Source: Meloidogyne chitwoodi
Lineage: Eukaryota; Nematoda; Chromadorea; Rhabditida; Meloidogynidae
Direction of reading: 5' to 3'
Length of the DNA stretch: 64,000 nucleotides
Assembly (NCBI GenBank): GCA_015183035.1
Contig: JACZZP010000005.1
Span: 310,001 to 374,000, forward strand
This document shows, one piece after another, positions 1-11,799 of the stretch. Within the stretch, counting starts at the first letter, position 1, and the number at the start of each line of letters is the position of its first letter. The position numbers and the translations under genes are program-made. A model generated the notes under the pieces. The model was not told the origin of the DNA, ran no database searches, and was given only the letters and a program-made list of their open reading frames with translations.

Positions 1-2180
1 TTAATTCCAGAATGTGGATGTGGTGGTGGAGAACAAACTATTGTTAGTGTTATTTTTAATAATATTAAAAAAAAATAATTGGGAAAAAAATATAGAAGAA
101 ATTAAATATTAGTAGAGGTTAAGGCACATTCTCCGTTTAAGAGAAAAATAACACTGTGAGATAATTTTTTAAAGTTTATGATTCCTATAATTACTTTATG
201 GACTTGAATTCAACTAAATTCCTCGAAACACCAACTCGAGAAAAATTTTATAAATTGTTTATTTATTATTAAAGTGTATGGGTAGGGGTTAAGGAACAGA
301 AGGCTGAGAATTAAAAAAATTTATTTAATTATTTTTTCTTCCTGTATAAGAATTATTTATTTAAAATTCTTTAGTATATGCAAAACGGGGATTTTATTTT
401 ATTTTTTAAGTCAAAAATTTTTTTTAAACAAAGGTAACAAGTGCAGCCCCAGAAGGATTCACTGGAAAGCCTGAACAAGTTTTTTACATTAAAAATTATT
501 TTTTTTTTAAATTAATTAATTTTTTTTCTAAGTTTATTTGGGCTGGTTGTTCAGATAATATTAAATTTGCAAATCAGGTTAATTAATTTATTTTTTATTT
601 TTTAAAAATTTATTTTAGTTTACCCGTAAATTTATTGATTCAACAGAAAAACAAATTATGGATGCCAGGCAAAATTAAAAAAAAATTTTTAATTATTTTT
701 AATGTGTTTTAGAGCATTAATGAATTTACATAATAATCGAGTAGGCAGACGATTATTAGCTGCAAATGTACGAGAGCAGTGTAAATGTCATGGTGTTAGT
801 GGGTAAATAAATTTAATTTTAATTAATTAATTAATTTTATTGGAAGGTAGAATATTACTTTTTTAAGTTTTTCTTAAAAAATTTTACAAAATTTATTTTT
901 TTAAATTATTTTTGAGGTAAAAAATCAATTAAAATAGGGGAAAATTGTGATTTTATTAATTTAATGGGAATATAATTAATATAAAAAATAAAATTGAATA
1001 TTGTGCTTATACAGTAGCTTATATTTAATATTTAAAATAAATAAAAATTATTAAAATTTATTATTTTAAAGTTCTTGTGTAACAAAAACTTGTTGGCGCA
1101 CTGTCCCTAAACTAGAAGACCTCGCCTCTTTAATTAAAAAAAAATATCAAAAAGCACAACAAGTAAATTTTAAAATAATTTTTTTATTAAAATTAAATGT
1201 TTAAGGTAATGTTATCAGCAGATAGTTTTACTTTAATAATTGATAAAAAAGAGAACAGAATTTTAGACGGTAGATTGTCGCAAATAGGCACTTCTTCTTC
1301 TTTTAAAAGAGAACAACGATTTTTAAAAAAAGGAAAAAATAAAATTAATAAACCTGCTAGATTAGCGAGTAGATCTGAGCTTGTTTTTTTGGTATTTTTT
1401 AATTTATTTTTTTTTTTTTAATTTTTGAACCTTCTAGAGGAGAAAATTATTTTAAATTTTTGATTAAATTAAAAAAAAAATTTTTCTCAAATTTCGATTT
1501 TGTAAATTCAAAATTTGAATTTAGATATTTTTTTAGTCAAAAAAAAAATATTAAAAAAATTAATTTAGGAAGAATCCCCAGATTATTGCCTATTAGAGAT
1601 TAATTCTAGTGGTGCAAGTGGGCGTGAATGGTAATTACTTTTTAATTTATTAAAAAATTAATTTTTATTTTTCTTTCAGTTTTTCTTTGTCAGATTGTGA
1701 ACAATTATGTTGTTCTAAAGGATGGAATACTAAAAAGGTTTAAAAATAATTTTTTAAATTTTTTTATTAAATTAATTAGGAAATTCGTCAAGAACCGTGT
1801 CGTTGCAAATTTGTTTGGTGTTGCGATGTTAAATGTAAATAAATAAATTAATTTTTTTTTAATTTTTTTGGATTGAAAGGGAGTCCTTAAATAAATAAAA
1901 AATTTTTTTAATTTTTGAAAGAGAGTGAAAAGCCAAAAAACGCTAAGGGAACGCATCGACCAAATTAAATAAAATTTAGAATTTCTTTTTATTTTTGCTC
2001 GATCTGATCCCTCATTTTATTTAAAGTATACCTTTATTTAAGTAAAAATTTAATTTATTTAAAAAAAAATTTTAATAGGCGATACTTGTCGTAGAGAGAT
2101 TATACGACATTTTTGCAGGTTAATTTTTACTAAATTTAATTTTTAATTTTATAAAATTTTTTTTTAAATTTTTTAGATGA
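1..2180 (+). CDS. Wnt family secreted signalling protein (3' part)
   Basis: A secreted lipid-modified ligand of Frizzled receptors. The 5' end lies outside the window. Exons read as 1-42, 434-478, 533-577, 619-668, 713-802, 1072-1162, 1206-1391, 1569-1630, 1680-1737, 1780-1834, 2079-2118 and 2177-2180, all in frame. Diagnostic blocks are [11 protein letters not shown], the palmitoleoylation loop [12 protein letters not shown] followed by [18 protein letters not shown], and the C-terminal cysteine cluster [16 protein letters not shown] ending FCR-stop. All hallmark Wnt cysteines of the second half are present, so the gene looks intact where visible. The intron starting at 669 begins GC rather than GT. 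Sequence alone does not say which nematode Wnt (cwn-1, cwn-2, egl-20, lin-44, mom-2) it is. Confidence 0.95.
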
Positions 2181-2343
2181 TCTGACAAGCCTAAAAGAAT
2201 AAAAAGAATTAAAATAAAACATAATTAAAAAAAAATTTTTTTCTGTGATCTCTTATCTCTCTCAAGTATAGCAACTACTACTATCTCATTTGTAACTAAT
2301 AATTTGCCTTAAAAAATAAAAATTCTCACATATTTAATTTTAT

Positions 2344-2869
2344 TTAATTAATTATTATGCATTGTGGGCATTGTTTAGGTAAAATATTTTCAGTACAATT
2401 TAAACATTTCTTTTCTAATGACCAACCGGGACATGAAGGTCCACAAACTCGAGTAGCGCATTCCGAACATATCTAATAGTAATAAATTATTAATTAATTT
2501 TTTAAATTAATTTATTTAATATTAAAAAAAATTTTTTAAAGAAGTTTTTAAAAATGGACAAATTATAGTATATTTTAAGAGGTTGTCCCCGTTTGGATTT
2601 TTGACTCAAAAAATCATAAACTTTTCCACCGTTTTTTCTCTAGGATTAAATTGTTCCCGACAATTGATAATCTCTTCCCGTTTGTTCTTGGTAACATTTC
2701 CAGTCCTAGTTTCACATTAAACATCTACGCCCTAAGAGGATAGACCCTAAAATATATCTCAAGTAAAACTTAATTATAAAATTAAAACTTCAGCATTTCC
2801 TACAGTAGAAAACAAAGAAATAAGCATAAATGTAGCAATAAGCATAAAAACAATTTTATTAAAAGTCAT
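2344..2869 (-). CDS. Small secreted cysteine-rich protein (69 aa), divergent copy A
   Basis: Two exons, 2869-2789 and 2472-2344, joined in phase 0. The first 27 residues are a classic signal peptide (MTFNKIVFMLIATFMLISLF, cut near GNA). The 42-residue mature part has eight cysteines in the order CxxC, VCGPSC, CLNC, CPQC. It is paralogous to the plus-strand gene at 3156-3515: the signal peptide is nearly identical while the mature region has diverged. It matches no family I recognise. In a parasitic nematode a short Cys-rich secretory protein of this kind is a candidate effector, but that is inference. Confidence 0.7.
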
Positions 2870-3236
2870 TGATTTAAATAATTATTTTAATTTATTTTTT
2901 GATTTTTAAACAAATTTAACAACTTTTTATATATTAAATTATTTTAAAAATTTAATCATATTACTAAATGACATTAAAAAAAAAATTTTTTTTTTTTAAT
3001 TTAATATTTTTTTTTAAAGGAAAATATTTAATATTAGTAATATATTACTAATATTATTATATTTTTATAAAAATAATTTTTTAAAATAATTTAATATAAA
3101 AGTTGTTAAATTTGTTCAAAAATCAAAAAATAAATTAAAATAAATATTTAAATCAATGACTTTTAATAAAATTATTTTTATGCTTATTGCTACATTTATG
3201 CTTATTTCTTTGTTTGTTATTGAAGGAAATGCTGAG
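2789..3236. repeat. Inverted duplication spanning the shared promoter region of the two Cys-rich genes
   Basis: About 200 bp leftwards of 3000 (first exon and upstream of copy A) is repeated in inverse orientation from about 3050 to 3236 (upstream and first exon of copy B). For example 2850-2960 is close to the reverse complement of 3070-3180. The duplication therefore carried signal-peptide exon and promoter together, giving a bidirectional arrangement. Confidence 0.75.
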
Positions 3237-3515
3237 GTTTTAATTTATATAATTTAAAAAAGATTATTTTAGGATATATATTTTAAAAAAAATTTAAATA
3301 TTTTTTAATTTTAGCAAAAATCAAAAAACACAAAAAATTAAAATTAATAAAAATTTAATTAAAAATTAAAAAAATTAAATGAATTAATTTAGTCATGTTA
3401 TCAATGTGTTAATCGAGTTTGTGGACCTCCCTGTGCCCCAGACGGAAGAGGACCAGCTTGTGATCCTTGTTTAAAAGAGGATAAACCTAAACAATGCAAA
3501 ATGTGTTATGAGTAA
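3156..3515 (+). CDS. Small secreted cysteine-rich protein (67 aa), divergent copy B
   Basis: Exons 3156-3236 (27-residue signal peptide) and 3393-3515 (40 residues), phase 0. The mature part starts SCYQCVNRVCGPPC and ends CKMCYE, with eight cysteines spaced almost as in the minus-strand partner at 2344-2869. The shared R-V-C-G-P core and P-K-Q-C near the end show that the two are paralogs. They are transcribed away from each other from an inverted-repeat intergenic region. Function unknown. Confidence 0.72.
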
Positions 3516-4375
3516 TTTTTAAAATTAATTTAAAAAGAAATAAAAATAAAAATTAAATTAAGCAAAGACTGAGAAGCAAAATAGAATATTTGAAGACAAA
3601 TAATAATTTATAAAATGATTTATTAATTTATTAAAAAATAAATAAAACAGAATAAACAATTAATTATGTATAAATAATATATATTAAAATTTGATTTAAA
3701 TAATTTTAATTTTTTAAATATTTAAAAAATAAAATAATTTAAAAATTGAAAGTGATTAAAAAAAATATACAAAAAAATTTTTCCTTATTTTTCATTAACC
3801 TAAATTTTAAAATAAACAAAAACTTTAAAATTTAGAAAGTTTTTCACGAGAAAAAATAAGAACGCTACATAGAAAAATTTAAAATAGGTGAACAAATAGC
3901 AGAAAAACTAACCACTACACTATACGGCTATATATTTTTCTCTTCACTTTAAAAGCTTTTTAAGCGTTGTCATTTTTTTACCTGACAATGAGAGGACTTT
4001 TGAGTGCCTCCAGTTTGGCGCAAATTTAGTTTTATTTGTAAATGTAACTAAATACTATTACTATGTTTAAATTTTGTAGCATTTGTAATTACCATTATTT
4101 GAGCAATTTAAGTAAAAGAAAGAATTTTTGTTTAATTGAAAATTTTACTATTTAGATTAAACGAAATTTTGTTATTTTGAAAAAGTAACGAATAGATAGT
4201 TAGAGAAAGAGAAAAGGCGAGAGAGTAAATAAAATAACAAATAGGAATACAAAATTATCGCGCAGCTTGTTTTATACCTAAATTTAATTTCCTTAAACTT
4301 TTAATAACTTGTTTTTAAGCAATTTATTATATTTAGATTTGTTTTAATTTATTTATTAGCTATTTATAACTGCAA
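3516..4375. other. Intergenic, AT-rich, nothing recognised
   Basis: 860 bp between the Cys-rich gene and MESH1. No ORF with coding character, RNA gene or repeat unit was recognised on either strand. It should contain the MESH1 promoter, but no motif stands out. Confidence 0.5.
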
Positions 4376-5135
4376 ATGGATGATGCTGAGAAAAATAATT
4401 CAAAACTTTACCCTCAATTAGATGAAAACAAAACTATGCAAATAGAAAGTAATTCATCAGATTTCTTTAAAATGATTAAAGCAGCTGACTTTGCTGCACG
4501 CAGGCATCGATTTCAAACTAGAAAAGATGGACGTACTCCTTATATAAATCATCCGATTGGTGTTGCTTATCTACTTACAAGGTTTTAAATAAACTAAATT
4601 TAGACTGATCTTTTATAACTGACAAAATATGACTAAAAAGTTCCAAAATTTGTAAGAAAAAAACAGAAATTTTTCTTTTAATTTTTAAGTGTTGGAAATA
4701 TAACTGATCCAGTAACATTAGCAGCAGCTTATTTACATGACTTAGTGGAAGATACAAAAACAACATTTGAAGAATTAGAGAAGGAATTTGGGACAGAAAT
4801 TATGGAAATTGTAAAAGAATGCACAGATGATAAAAAATTGCCAAAACAGGAAAGGAAGTTGAAACAAGTTGAGAATGCGGCCAATTGTTCACACAAGGTT
4901 TTATATTTATTTTGAGAGATTTTTGATTAATTTTAAGGCAAAACTTGTCAAATTGGCTGACAAACTTTACAATTTGCGTGATTTGGAACGAAATATTCCT
5001 CCAGCTTTTGGCAAACAAGGAGCTAAGGATTACTTTGGTTGGGCAAAGAAGGTTGTTTTTGAATTGAAAGGTACAAATGAAGCATTAGAAGTAGCTTTGG
5101 ATGATGTAATAAATCGATTTCTTGAAAAACAATAA
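4376..5135 (+). CDS. HDDC3: MESH1/HDDC3, metazoan SpoT homolog: HD-domain (p)ppGpp/NADPH phosphohydrolase
   Basis: Exons 4376-4581, 4690-4897 and 4938-5135 give 203 aa, with a slightly longer N terminus than human MESH1. This family hydrolyses the 3' phosphate of (p)ppGpp and, in animals, NADPH, using a metal-bound HD fold. Visible hallmarks are [21 protein letters not shown], the HD motif in YLHDLVEDT, the [12 protein letters not shown] block, and [16 protein letters not shown] with the distal metal-site Asp. The start at 4376 is the first in-frame ATG. No truncation. Identity is clear from motif order; the physiological role in nematodes is not shown here. Confidence 0.95.
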
Positions 5136-5215
5136 AGTTTGAAAATTTATTTAATATTCTGGTGATTGAATTTTTTATTTATAATTTGAGGTTTCACTTA
5201 TTTTAAACGTTTAAT

Positions 5216-6027
5216 CTCCATTTCATAAGTAGTAAGAAAGGATAAAAAAGGACGTTTTTAATCATAGGATTTTTAAAAACTTTCAACAAATAAACTAGAC
5301 AAAATATTTAAAAATTGGAAAAATATAATACTTAATTAAATTATACATTTTAAGAAAATTGTGAATTATTGCGTGCGAAAGCAAGAATCACAATCGCTCA
5401 GGATGATCAACTTAATTGGACATTCACATATGCACGAAAAACAAGACATGTATATTTATAACTTATTATTATTTATTTTTATGTTGAATCACGAAAATGG
5501 TTATAATGAAGATGATGACTTTGATGTTGGCGATGATGATAGAGTATAATTTTATTAAATTTATTCTCTACAAATTTAAAAATATATTTTCTAAAATATT
5601 TAAATTTATTATGGAATTATTTTATTCATATATATAAATTTAAATATTTTAGAAAATATATTTTTAAATTTGTAGAGAATAAATTTAATAAAATTATACT
5701 CTATCATCATCGCCAACATCAAAGTCATCATCTTCATTATAACCATTTTCGTGATTCAACATAAAAATAAATAATAATAAGTTATAAATATACATGTCTT
5801 GTTTTTCGTGCATATGTGAATGTCCAATTAAGTTGATCATCCTGAGCGATTGTGATTCTTGCTTTCGCACGCAATAATTCACAATTTTCTTAAAATGTAT
5901 AATTTAATTAAGTATTATATTTTTCCAATTTTTAAATATTTTGTCTAGTTTATTTGTTGAAAGTTTTTAAAAATCCTATGATTAAAAACGTCCTTTTTTA
6001 TCCTTTTTTACTACTTATGAAATGGAG
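5216..6027. repeat. Near-perfect long palindrome (394-bp arms, 24-bp loop)
   Basis: Arm 5216-5609 is the reverse complement of 5634-6027 with no length difference and very few mismatches; the loop is 5610-5633. The same 62-codon reading frame occurs at 5361-5549 (+) and 5694-5882 (-). It is acidic at its C terminus (EDDDFDVGDDD), resembles nothing I know, and may be only an accidental ORF of the arm. The arms have no obvious transposon ends. The structure would fold into a long hairpin if transcribed. Confidence 0.92.
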
Positions 6028-6660
6028 TCCACTTTTTATATGTATTTAAATAAAAATTTTTTTAGAAATCTTTATATCATTTTGAAAATTATATCTTTCT
6101 TGTACTCATTTTTATTCAATATTTTTGTTTGGTGCGCAATTAAATGACAAATTATTTTATATTGGAAAGATGAGAGAGAAAGAGAAGAAAAAATATTAGA
6201 AAATTAGAGAGAAAAGTAAGATTTATTATAATATTAAGTAAAATTTACACTAGCAAATGAACAGTCATAAACACAATATTTTAGTAGTGTGTGTACTGGT
6301 AAAAATAGTAAAAAGAGCACATACAAATTTTGTTGCGCAAAATAGTCATATGTGTAGTATATTTTTGTTGTTTATTCTAACCTTTTAAATTATTAATTAA
6401 TTTTTACTTTAAATCTTAAAAATAATTTATTAGTCGAAATCCGGTCATTTTGCCATCTGGACATAATGCCAATTTTGTTCATAATGCTACATCAGTATAA
6501 ACGGAAATTAATCGTTCTTCCCCTAATAGACATGTCCAACACTGACGTTCCCAAAAACGATGAATAGACAAAATTCTTTTTGTCCATATATAACGCCACC
6601 TTTAGAGTTTCCCAGGAGTGTGTCTCTATGGATTTTACTTTTTAAATTTAGAAAATTGAA
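6028..6660. other. Intergenic, no gene recognised
   Basis: Unique-looking AT-rich sequence between the palindrome and the SDR gene, somewhat less AT-rich at 6430-6640. No coding exon, RNA or clear repeat was found. It presumably includes the promoter of the downstream dehydrogenase. Confidence 0.4.
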
Positions 6661-8595
6661 ATGTTTAAAGATTTATTTCCATCATTAGACTTTTGCCCAT
6701 TCCATGCGGCACTTTGGATATTTAAAGCTTATTTTACTGTTAGATTTATAAAGTTTTTATATATTTTTTGTCAAAGTGTTTGGGGACATTTTATTGGAAA
6801 ACCATTGGATTTGGAGCCTTACAAGCAATATTGGACAGGTAAAAATTTTTTTAAATTAATTTTATAGTCTTTACAGGCTAATTTATTAATAAAAATTTTT
6901 TAAAGTATTCACGGGTTGCACAGATGGCATAGGTCGTGCTTACTTAGAAGAACTTGTTTCCACTAGAAAAATTAAAAAACTTTATTTAATTGGAAGAAAT
7001 GCTTCAAAACTTAATTTATTAGTTAAATATTTTGGTAAATTAAAAAAAAAATTAATTAACTTTATTTAATTTAAATTTAGAGGGAGAATATGGTTGTCAG
7101 GTGCGAACAGCTCTTTTTGACTTTGAAAAGGATCAATTAGAGGATTTACCTGTTGAATTAAAAACAATGAATGTTGGAATACTTGGTAATTATATTAAAT
7201 TATTTTTTAAAATATATAAGTAATTGAAATTAGAAGAAATCGAAACGAAATTTTAGTTTATTGCATATGTTCCCTAATGTTCCTTACGCACTACCACTAT
7301 GTTCCTTACGCACTATCACACTGTTCCTTACGCACTACTACTTTGTTCCTTACGCACTACTACTTTGTTCCTTACGCACTACTATGTTCCTCCCACACTA
7401 CTACTATGTTCCCTTCTCTCTACTGTCTTTTATCTTAAATTTTCTACTTGTCTAAATATCCTAGGCTTAAAACGAAAATTTTTCGTTTCATATTTTGCCC
7501 TTTTAATTTCAAAAAGTAACATAAAATATTAAATTAAATTTTTAAAGTTAATTGTGTTGGTATTGCACCAGAATTAGTTGGCAATTTATTAGAACAACCT
7601 GAGAATTTACCCTCAAAAATTTTAAAAGTTAATTTGCTTTCTTTTGTAAAAATGATTGAATTAATTTTGCCTGGAATGGTTGAACGTGACTGTGGAATTA
7701 TTGTTAATATATCTTCTATTATGGTTTTAATTTTTTTAAATTAATTTAAAAAAATAAATTTATAGGGTTGGCGGCCATTTCCATACCTTTCAAGTTATCC
7801 TGCAAGGTATTTATTTTTAAAATTAATTTTATAAATTTCTATAAGAATTTTCGAATGTCCATAACCTTTACGAAGTTGAAATTTCGAAATCACCAACATT
7901 TTTAAGACTTATTGGACACTAGAGTCTCTCAACTTTCTCACTTTCTTATTCCAATCTTTTACTTATTCCTAAAATTTAATTTAAAATTCTGTGATAATTC
8001 AAAGGGTGGGATAACTCAGAGCTTAAAATTAAATTTAAAATAATATTCTTCGTTTTATAGTAAAGCAGCAATAAACTTCTTTACAGACGCCTTAGTAGAC
8101 GAATTTAAGCACACAAATATTAAAATTCAATGTATTATTCCTGCATTAGTTTTAACAAAATTAGCTTCTTTTGATCCTGGAGAAACTGAAATTTTTGCTG
8201 TTGATACGAATATTTTTGCAAAACAGGCTGTTAATATTATAGGAAAATACAGTCTTAGTACTGGCTGTTTTTCACATGATATGCAGGTTTGTTTATAATA
8301 AAATTAAATTTTTTCTGAAACTCTCTAATAAAAAGGTACTCTCTAATAATAAGGCACTCTCTAATAAAAAGGCATTAGTGTGACACTGGGACTCTAATGG
8401 GCTTAATAAATTAAAATAGAAAAACACTCAACGACAATCTATTCTTTACTTTTTTAGCTTGCCTTAGGCAGTTTACTAGGTTTTTGGCTTGTAAAAAAAA
8501 TTTATGTACCTTTCGGAATACTTGGACATCATCGTAATCGGTTAGATGCTTATAGAAAAAAACATGAAAAGGAAATAATAAAAAATGGAAATTAA
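6661..8595 (+). CDS. Short-chain dehydrogenase, HSDL1/steroid-dehydrogenase type
   Basis: Exons 6661-6838, 6906-7034, 7081-7185, 7548-7723, 7766-7806, 8061-8286 and 8458-8595 give 330 aa. A hydrophobic N-terminal segment precedes the Rossmann fold, as in membrane-associated hydroxysteroid dehydrogenases. Seen: the cofactor loop TGCTDGIG, VGILVNCVG (usually NNVG or NNAG), PGMVERDCGIIVNISS and the catalytic SSYPASK (Tyr-x3-Lys). Block order and wording (LPGMVER, late T-G-xx-S-H) resemble human HSDL1 and C. elegans stdh/let-767 proteins, which reduce ketosteroids or 3-ketoacyl-CoA. The substrate cannot be told. Intron 3 carries a short tandem repeat (7265-7420). Confidence 0.85.
7265..7420. repeat. 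Minisatellite in an intron of the SDR gene
   Basis: About six degenerate units of roughly 20-24 bp built on GTTCCTTACGCACTACTACT, inside intron 3 (7186-7547). GC content is well above the surrounding intron. It creates spurious ORFs on the plus strand. Confidence 0.85.
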
Positions 8596-9688
8596 ATAAA
8601 ATTAATTGATTTAATAATTAAACCTAACTTTTTGTTCTAATTTTGTATATTTAACTTTTAATTAAATAAATATTTTAAAATCTTTTTTAAATTATGCCAA
8701 ACAGTTTGGTTCTTACTTAAATTCATAATTTGTAATTAAATAAAAGATAACAGAGTGTACTCTTAAATAGTATATGCAATAGGGGGTCAACCCTGAATTC
8801 TATTTAGCCAATTGGTCAAACTGCCAATTCGGTCAAGTAATAAAACACTACCATTAAACCAAATTCGCGCGAAAATCAACCAGCCATGGGTTCTAAAATG
8901 GAGAAGTAATAGAACGCCCCCAATAGAACCTAGTTTGTGCGGGACCAACTAGTTGTAGAGTTTGACCGAATTGACAATTTGACCAACTGTTTAATAAATA
9001 TTCAGGATTTCGATATTCAGGGGTGACCCGGCAATAGTATGATCTTTAATAAACTGAGCCTCTATTGGTCTAATCGGTAGAATCCTAACTATAAAAAAAT
9101 ATTCGATGAAAACAGATTCAATTCGAATTATTATTAAAAAAAAATTAAAAAAAATTTTCAATTTATTAACTTGAAATAATTTAATTTATCATATTTAATT
9201 AATTTAAAATTTTATATTTTGCAAAATTCAAGGTTGTCTCCCCTTATAAAAATAATTTTATCTTCCCTCACAACTTTTGCTTATAATTATTTAAAACTTG
9301 ATTTATATTTTCTATTATTTTTATTTTCCGTTTTCCGATAAATTTTTTCGTGTCATCACTTTCCTTTTTATTTTTTAAATTTTTTCTTTTTAAATTATTC
9401 AAATATTTTTATTTCTTTTATTTTCCTTGCCTTTAGGGCTTTTGCGGGTATTAGAAGGCCATTTACTTTACTCCCCCATATTTTACAAAAATGCAAATAT
9501 TTAAACTTTATCGCTATAAAATGGGTAAAAATGTTGCTTTTTAGATTATTTTTTTATTAAAAATTTAATTTTTTTTAATATTTTTAAAATTAAAATTTAC
9601 TAATAAAAATAGAGTGTAATATGCCCTTCTATTAAAATAACTTTTTGAAATATTTTTTTAGTTAAACCTCCCAAAAAATTAAATAAAA
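8596..9688. other. Intergenic between SDR and Pro/Gln-rich secreted gene
   Basis: Apart from the MITE at 8783-9030, this 1.1 kb is AT-rich with pyrimidine-rich tracts (9240-9440). I see no coding exon or RNA gene. Confidence 0.4.
8783..9030. mobile_element. Non-autonomous DNA transposon (MITE), 248 bp, with 7-bp target duplication
   Basis: The ends are inverted: left GGGGTCAACCCTGAAT (8783-8798), right complement CGGGTCACCCCTGAAT (9015-9030), 14 of 16 matching. Inner sequence is also partly palindromic (TTGGTCAAACTGCC... against ...AATTTGACCAA). The 7-mer GCAATAG flanks both sides (8776-8782 and 9031-9037), a credible target-site duplication. No ORF. Superfamily not assigned. Confidence 0.8.
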
Positions 9689-11799
9689 ATGCTCTCCATT
9701 TTTGCAATCATATTTTCAATTTTATTATTTTTGCCCAACCCAACATTATCGTGTATTGGAAGTGCTGGATTTCCAGGCAGTTCATTATTTCAACAATATC
9801 CTTCTGCTGATGATTCTTCTAGTTATATTGCCCCTCCTGAATATAAAAGTTGGGAAATAATTTTTCTTTAAATTAATTATTTTTAACAATTTAATTAAAA
9901 ATTAATTTTGTTTTTAAGCTGCACCTCCACCAACACCTCCTCCTCCTCCTCCGCCAAAATCTTATTATCCAGGTTGGGTATTTTACTTATAAATTAAAAA
10001 CCATTGAAGAATTTTCCCTCTTTTTCCCCAGAGGAAAAATATATTTTTAAAATTTAATAATTTTCAGTTGCTCCACCACAACCTCCTTCACATTATAATT
10101 ATGCACCTCCAACATTTCAATTTCAAACAATAGCTCCATTTACATTACCTCCATTACCTACACTTCCACCTCTTCCTCTTCCACAACCTTTTGCTTATTA
10201 TCCTGTTGGACCTCAATCATGTTGCGGTTCTTCATTTATGGTAATAAAACTTTTTAGAAAATTCTCTTAGCCTAGTTAAGAAACGAGAGAGAAAAACTTT
10301 TATTTTATCCGGTTAAAAACATTGTTTTTTCCGGTAAAAACATTCAGGATAAAAACATTAATTTTTTCCGGTTAAAACATTCATTTTTCCGGTTAAAACA
10401 TTAAATTTATTCAGTTAAAAACATTCCGGTTAAAAACATCATTTTTCAGGTTAAAATATTCTTTTTTTCCGGTTAAAAACATTCATTTTTTCCGGTTAAA
10501 ACATTCCGGTTAAAAACATTCATTTTTTCCGGTTAAAAACATTTAATAAAATTAATATTTTAAAACAAATTTTTTATAGCAATTACCTCAACTTCAACTT
10601 CAAACACTTCCCCCACTTCAACCATTCACTTTACCACCATTGCCAACTTTTGCACCTCCAGTAGAATATAATTATCCTGTTAAACCACCAAAATATGGTA
10701 GAGAATTAAAATTAAAAAAATTACAAAATTATCAAAAATATTTTAAGCAACTGGCCCAGAACATTTTTCCTCTTCTTCTCGTCATGAAATTCCACCAGTA
10801 CAAACATTTGTTTTTGGAGGCACTGAATCTCCTATTATTCCCCCACCTCCCCCTCCTTCAACAAATTTTGAAAGGCCTTTACCTTCATTACAAAACGTTA
10901 ATGTTCAGCAACCTAATCAGCATAATACACATCAACAACATTTACAACAAACAGGTCAGTCATCGCATAACTTACATCAACCAACATCAAATAAAAATAA
11001 TATGCCACAGCATCCTATGCCTCCAGGTTTTTTTTGTTAAAATCTAAATATTAGTCAGAAGATAATATTAAACTGGGTACTATAAAATTAAAAAAAAATT
11101 ATTTTATTTAAGCATACAATCCAGCCTTTAAAGTAAATCAGGCTGACTCGATAGAAGATCAATCACAATCTGAATCTCGCAATCCAAATATTATTCGAGA
11201 ACAGCCATCATTTGAAGCATCTGATCAAAACAGAGAAAATGAAAAACAAATACAACAACAAAGAGAAAAAATGATGAAGCAAGAAAAGGCAAGAAATAAT
11301 GTTGCTGGTGGTTATTCTGATGATAGTAATCTTATACCAGATCAATCTACTGATAGGTGATATATTTAAAAAAAAATAGTGAATTACAAAGGGGAAATAA
11401 CTAGTGCCAAACAAATGACACCAACAAGTATCCTTTATGGGCTGGAAGGAAGCTAATTTATGGGCTGGAAGGAACATAATTTTTGGGATGGAAGGAACCT
11501 AATTTATGGGCTGGAAGGAACCTAATTTATGGGCTGGAAGGAACATAACTTATGGGCTGTAGGGAACTTATAGGCTGTACGGACATTTCCTTCTAGACTT
11601 GAAGGATCTTCCCGTTAGGCTTAATGGACTAATATTTTTAAATTTAAGACAACATGTTGAAAAACCCAAAGTATATGGATTGTCACAACAAAAGACCGAG
11701 CATTTAAATTCTGAGAGTGATATAGATACATCTGAACTGCGCAATCATTTACGGAATCATTTGAAAAGTCGTAAAGCAAGAATGGATGATTCAAAATAA
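9689..11799 (+). CDS. Secreted proline- and glutamine-rich low-complexity protein (392 aa)
   Basis: Exons 9689-9848, 9919-9972, 10068-10240, 10580-10697, 10748-11026, 11113-11356 and 11649-11799, all in frame. A signal peptide (MLSIFAIIFSILLFLPNPTL) is followed by proline runs (PPPTPPPPPPP), repeated LPPLPTLPPLPLPQP stretches, a lone SCCGSS cysteine pair, then a Gln/His/Asn-rich middle and a charged C terminus (KSRKARMDDSK). Its composition suggests an extracellular matrix, cuticle or gland protein. No catalytic domain or named family is recognised. Introns 4 and 6 hold unrelated minisatellites, so exon phases were the guide. Confidence 0.7.
10310..10545. repeat. Minisatellite in intron 4 of the Pro/Gln-rich gene
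   Basis: About ten degenerate units of CCGGTTAAAAACATTCATTT, roughly 18-24 bp each, fill most of intron 4 (10241-10579). Confidence 0.85.
11440..11600. repeat. Minisatellite in intron 6 of the Pro/Gln-rich gene
   Basis: Six or so units of roughly 23 bp built on TTTATGGGCTGGAAGGAACC, decaying toward the 3' end, within intron 6 (11357-11648). Confidence 0.85.

Noticed and set aside
5361..5882. Identical 62-aa ORFs on opposite strands as real genes
   Set aside because: They are mirror images in the palindrome arms, with no family match, signal peptide or splice context; listed only as part of the repeat.
7261..7532. Two overlapping plus-strand ORFs of Leu/Tyr/Thr repeats
   Set aside because: Generated by the intronic minisatellite of the SDR gene in different frames.
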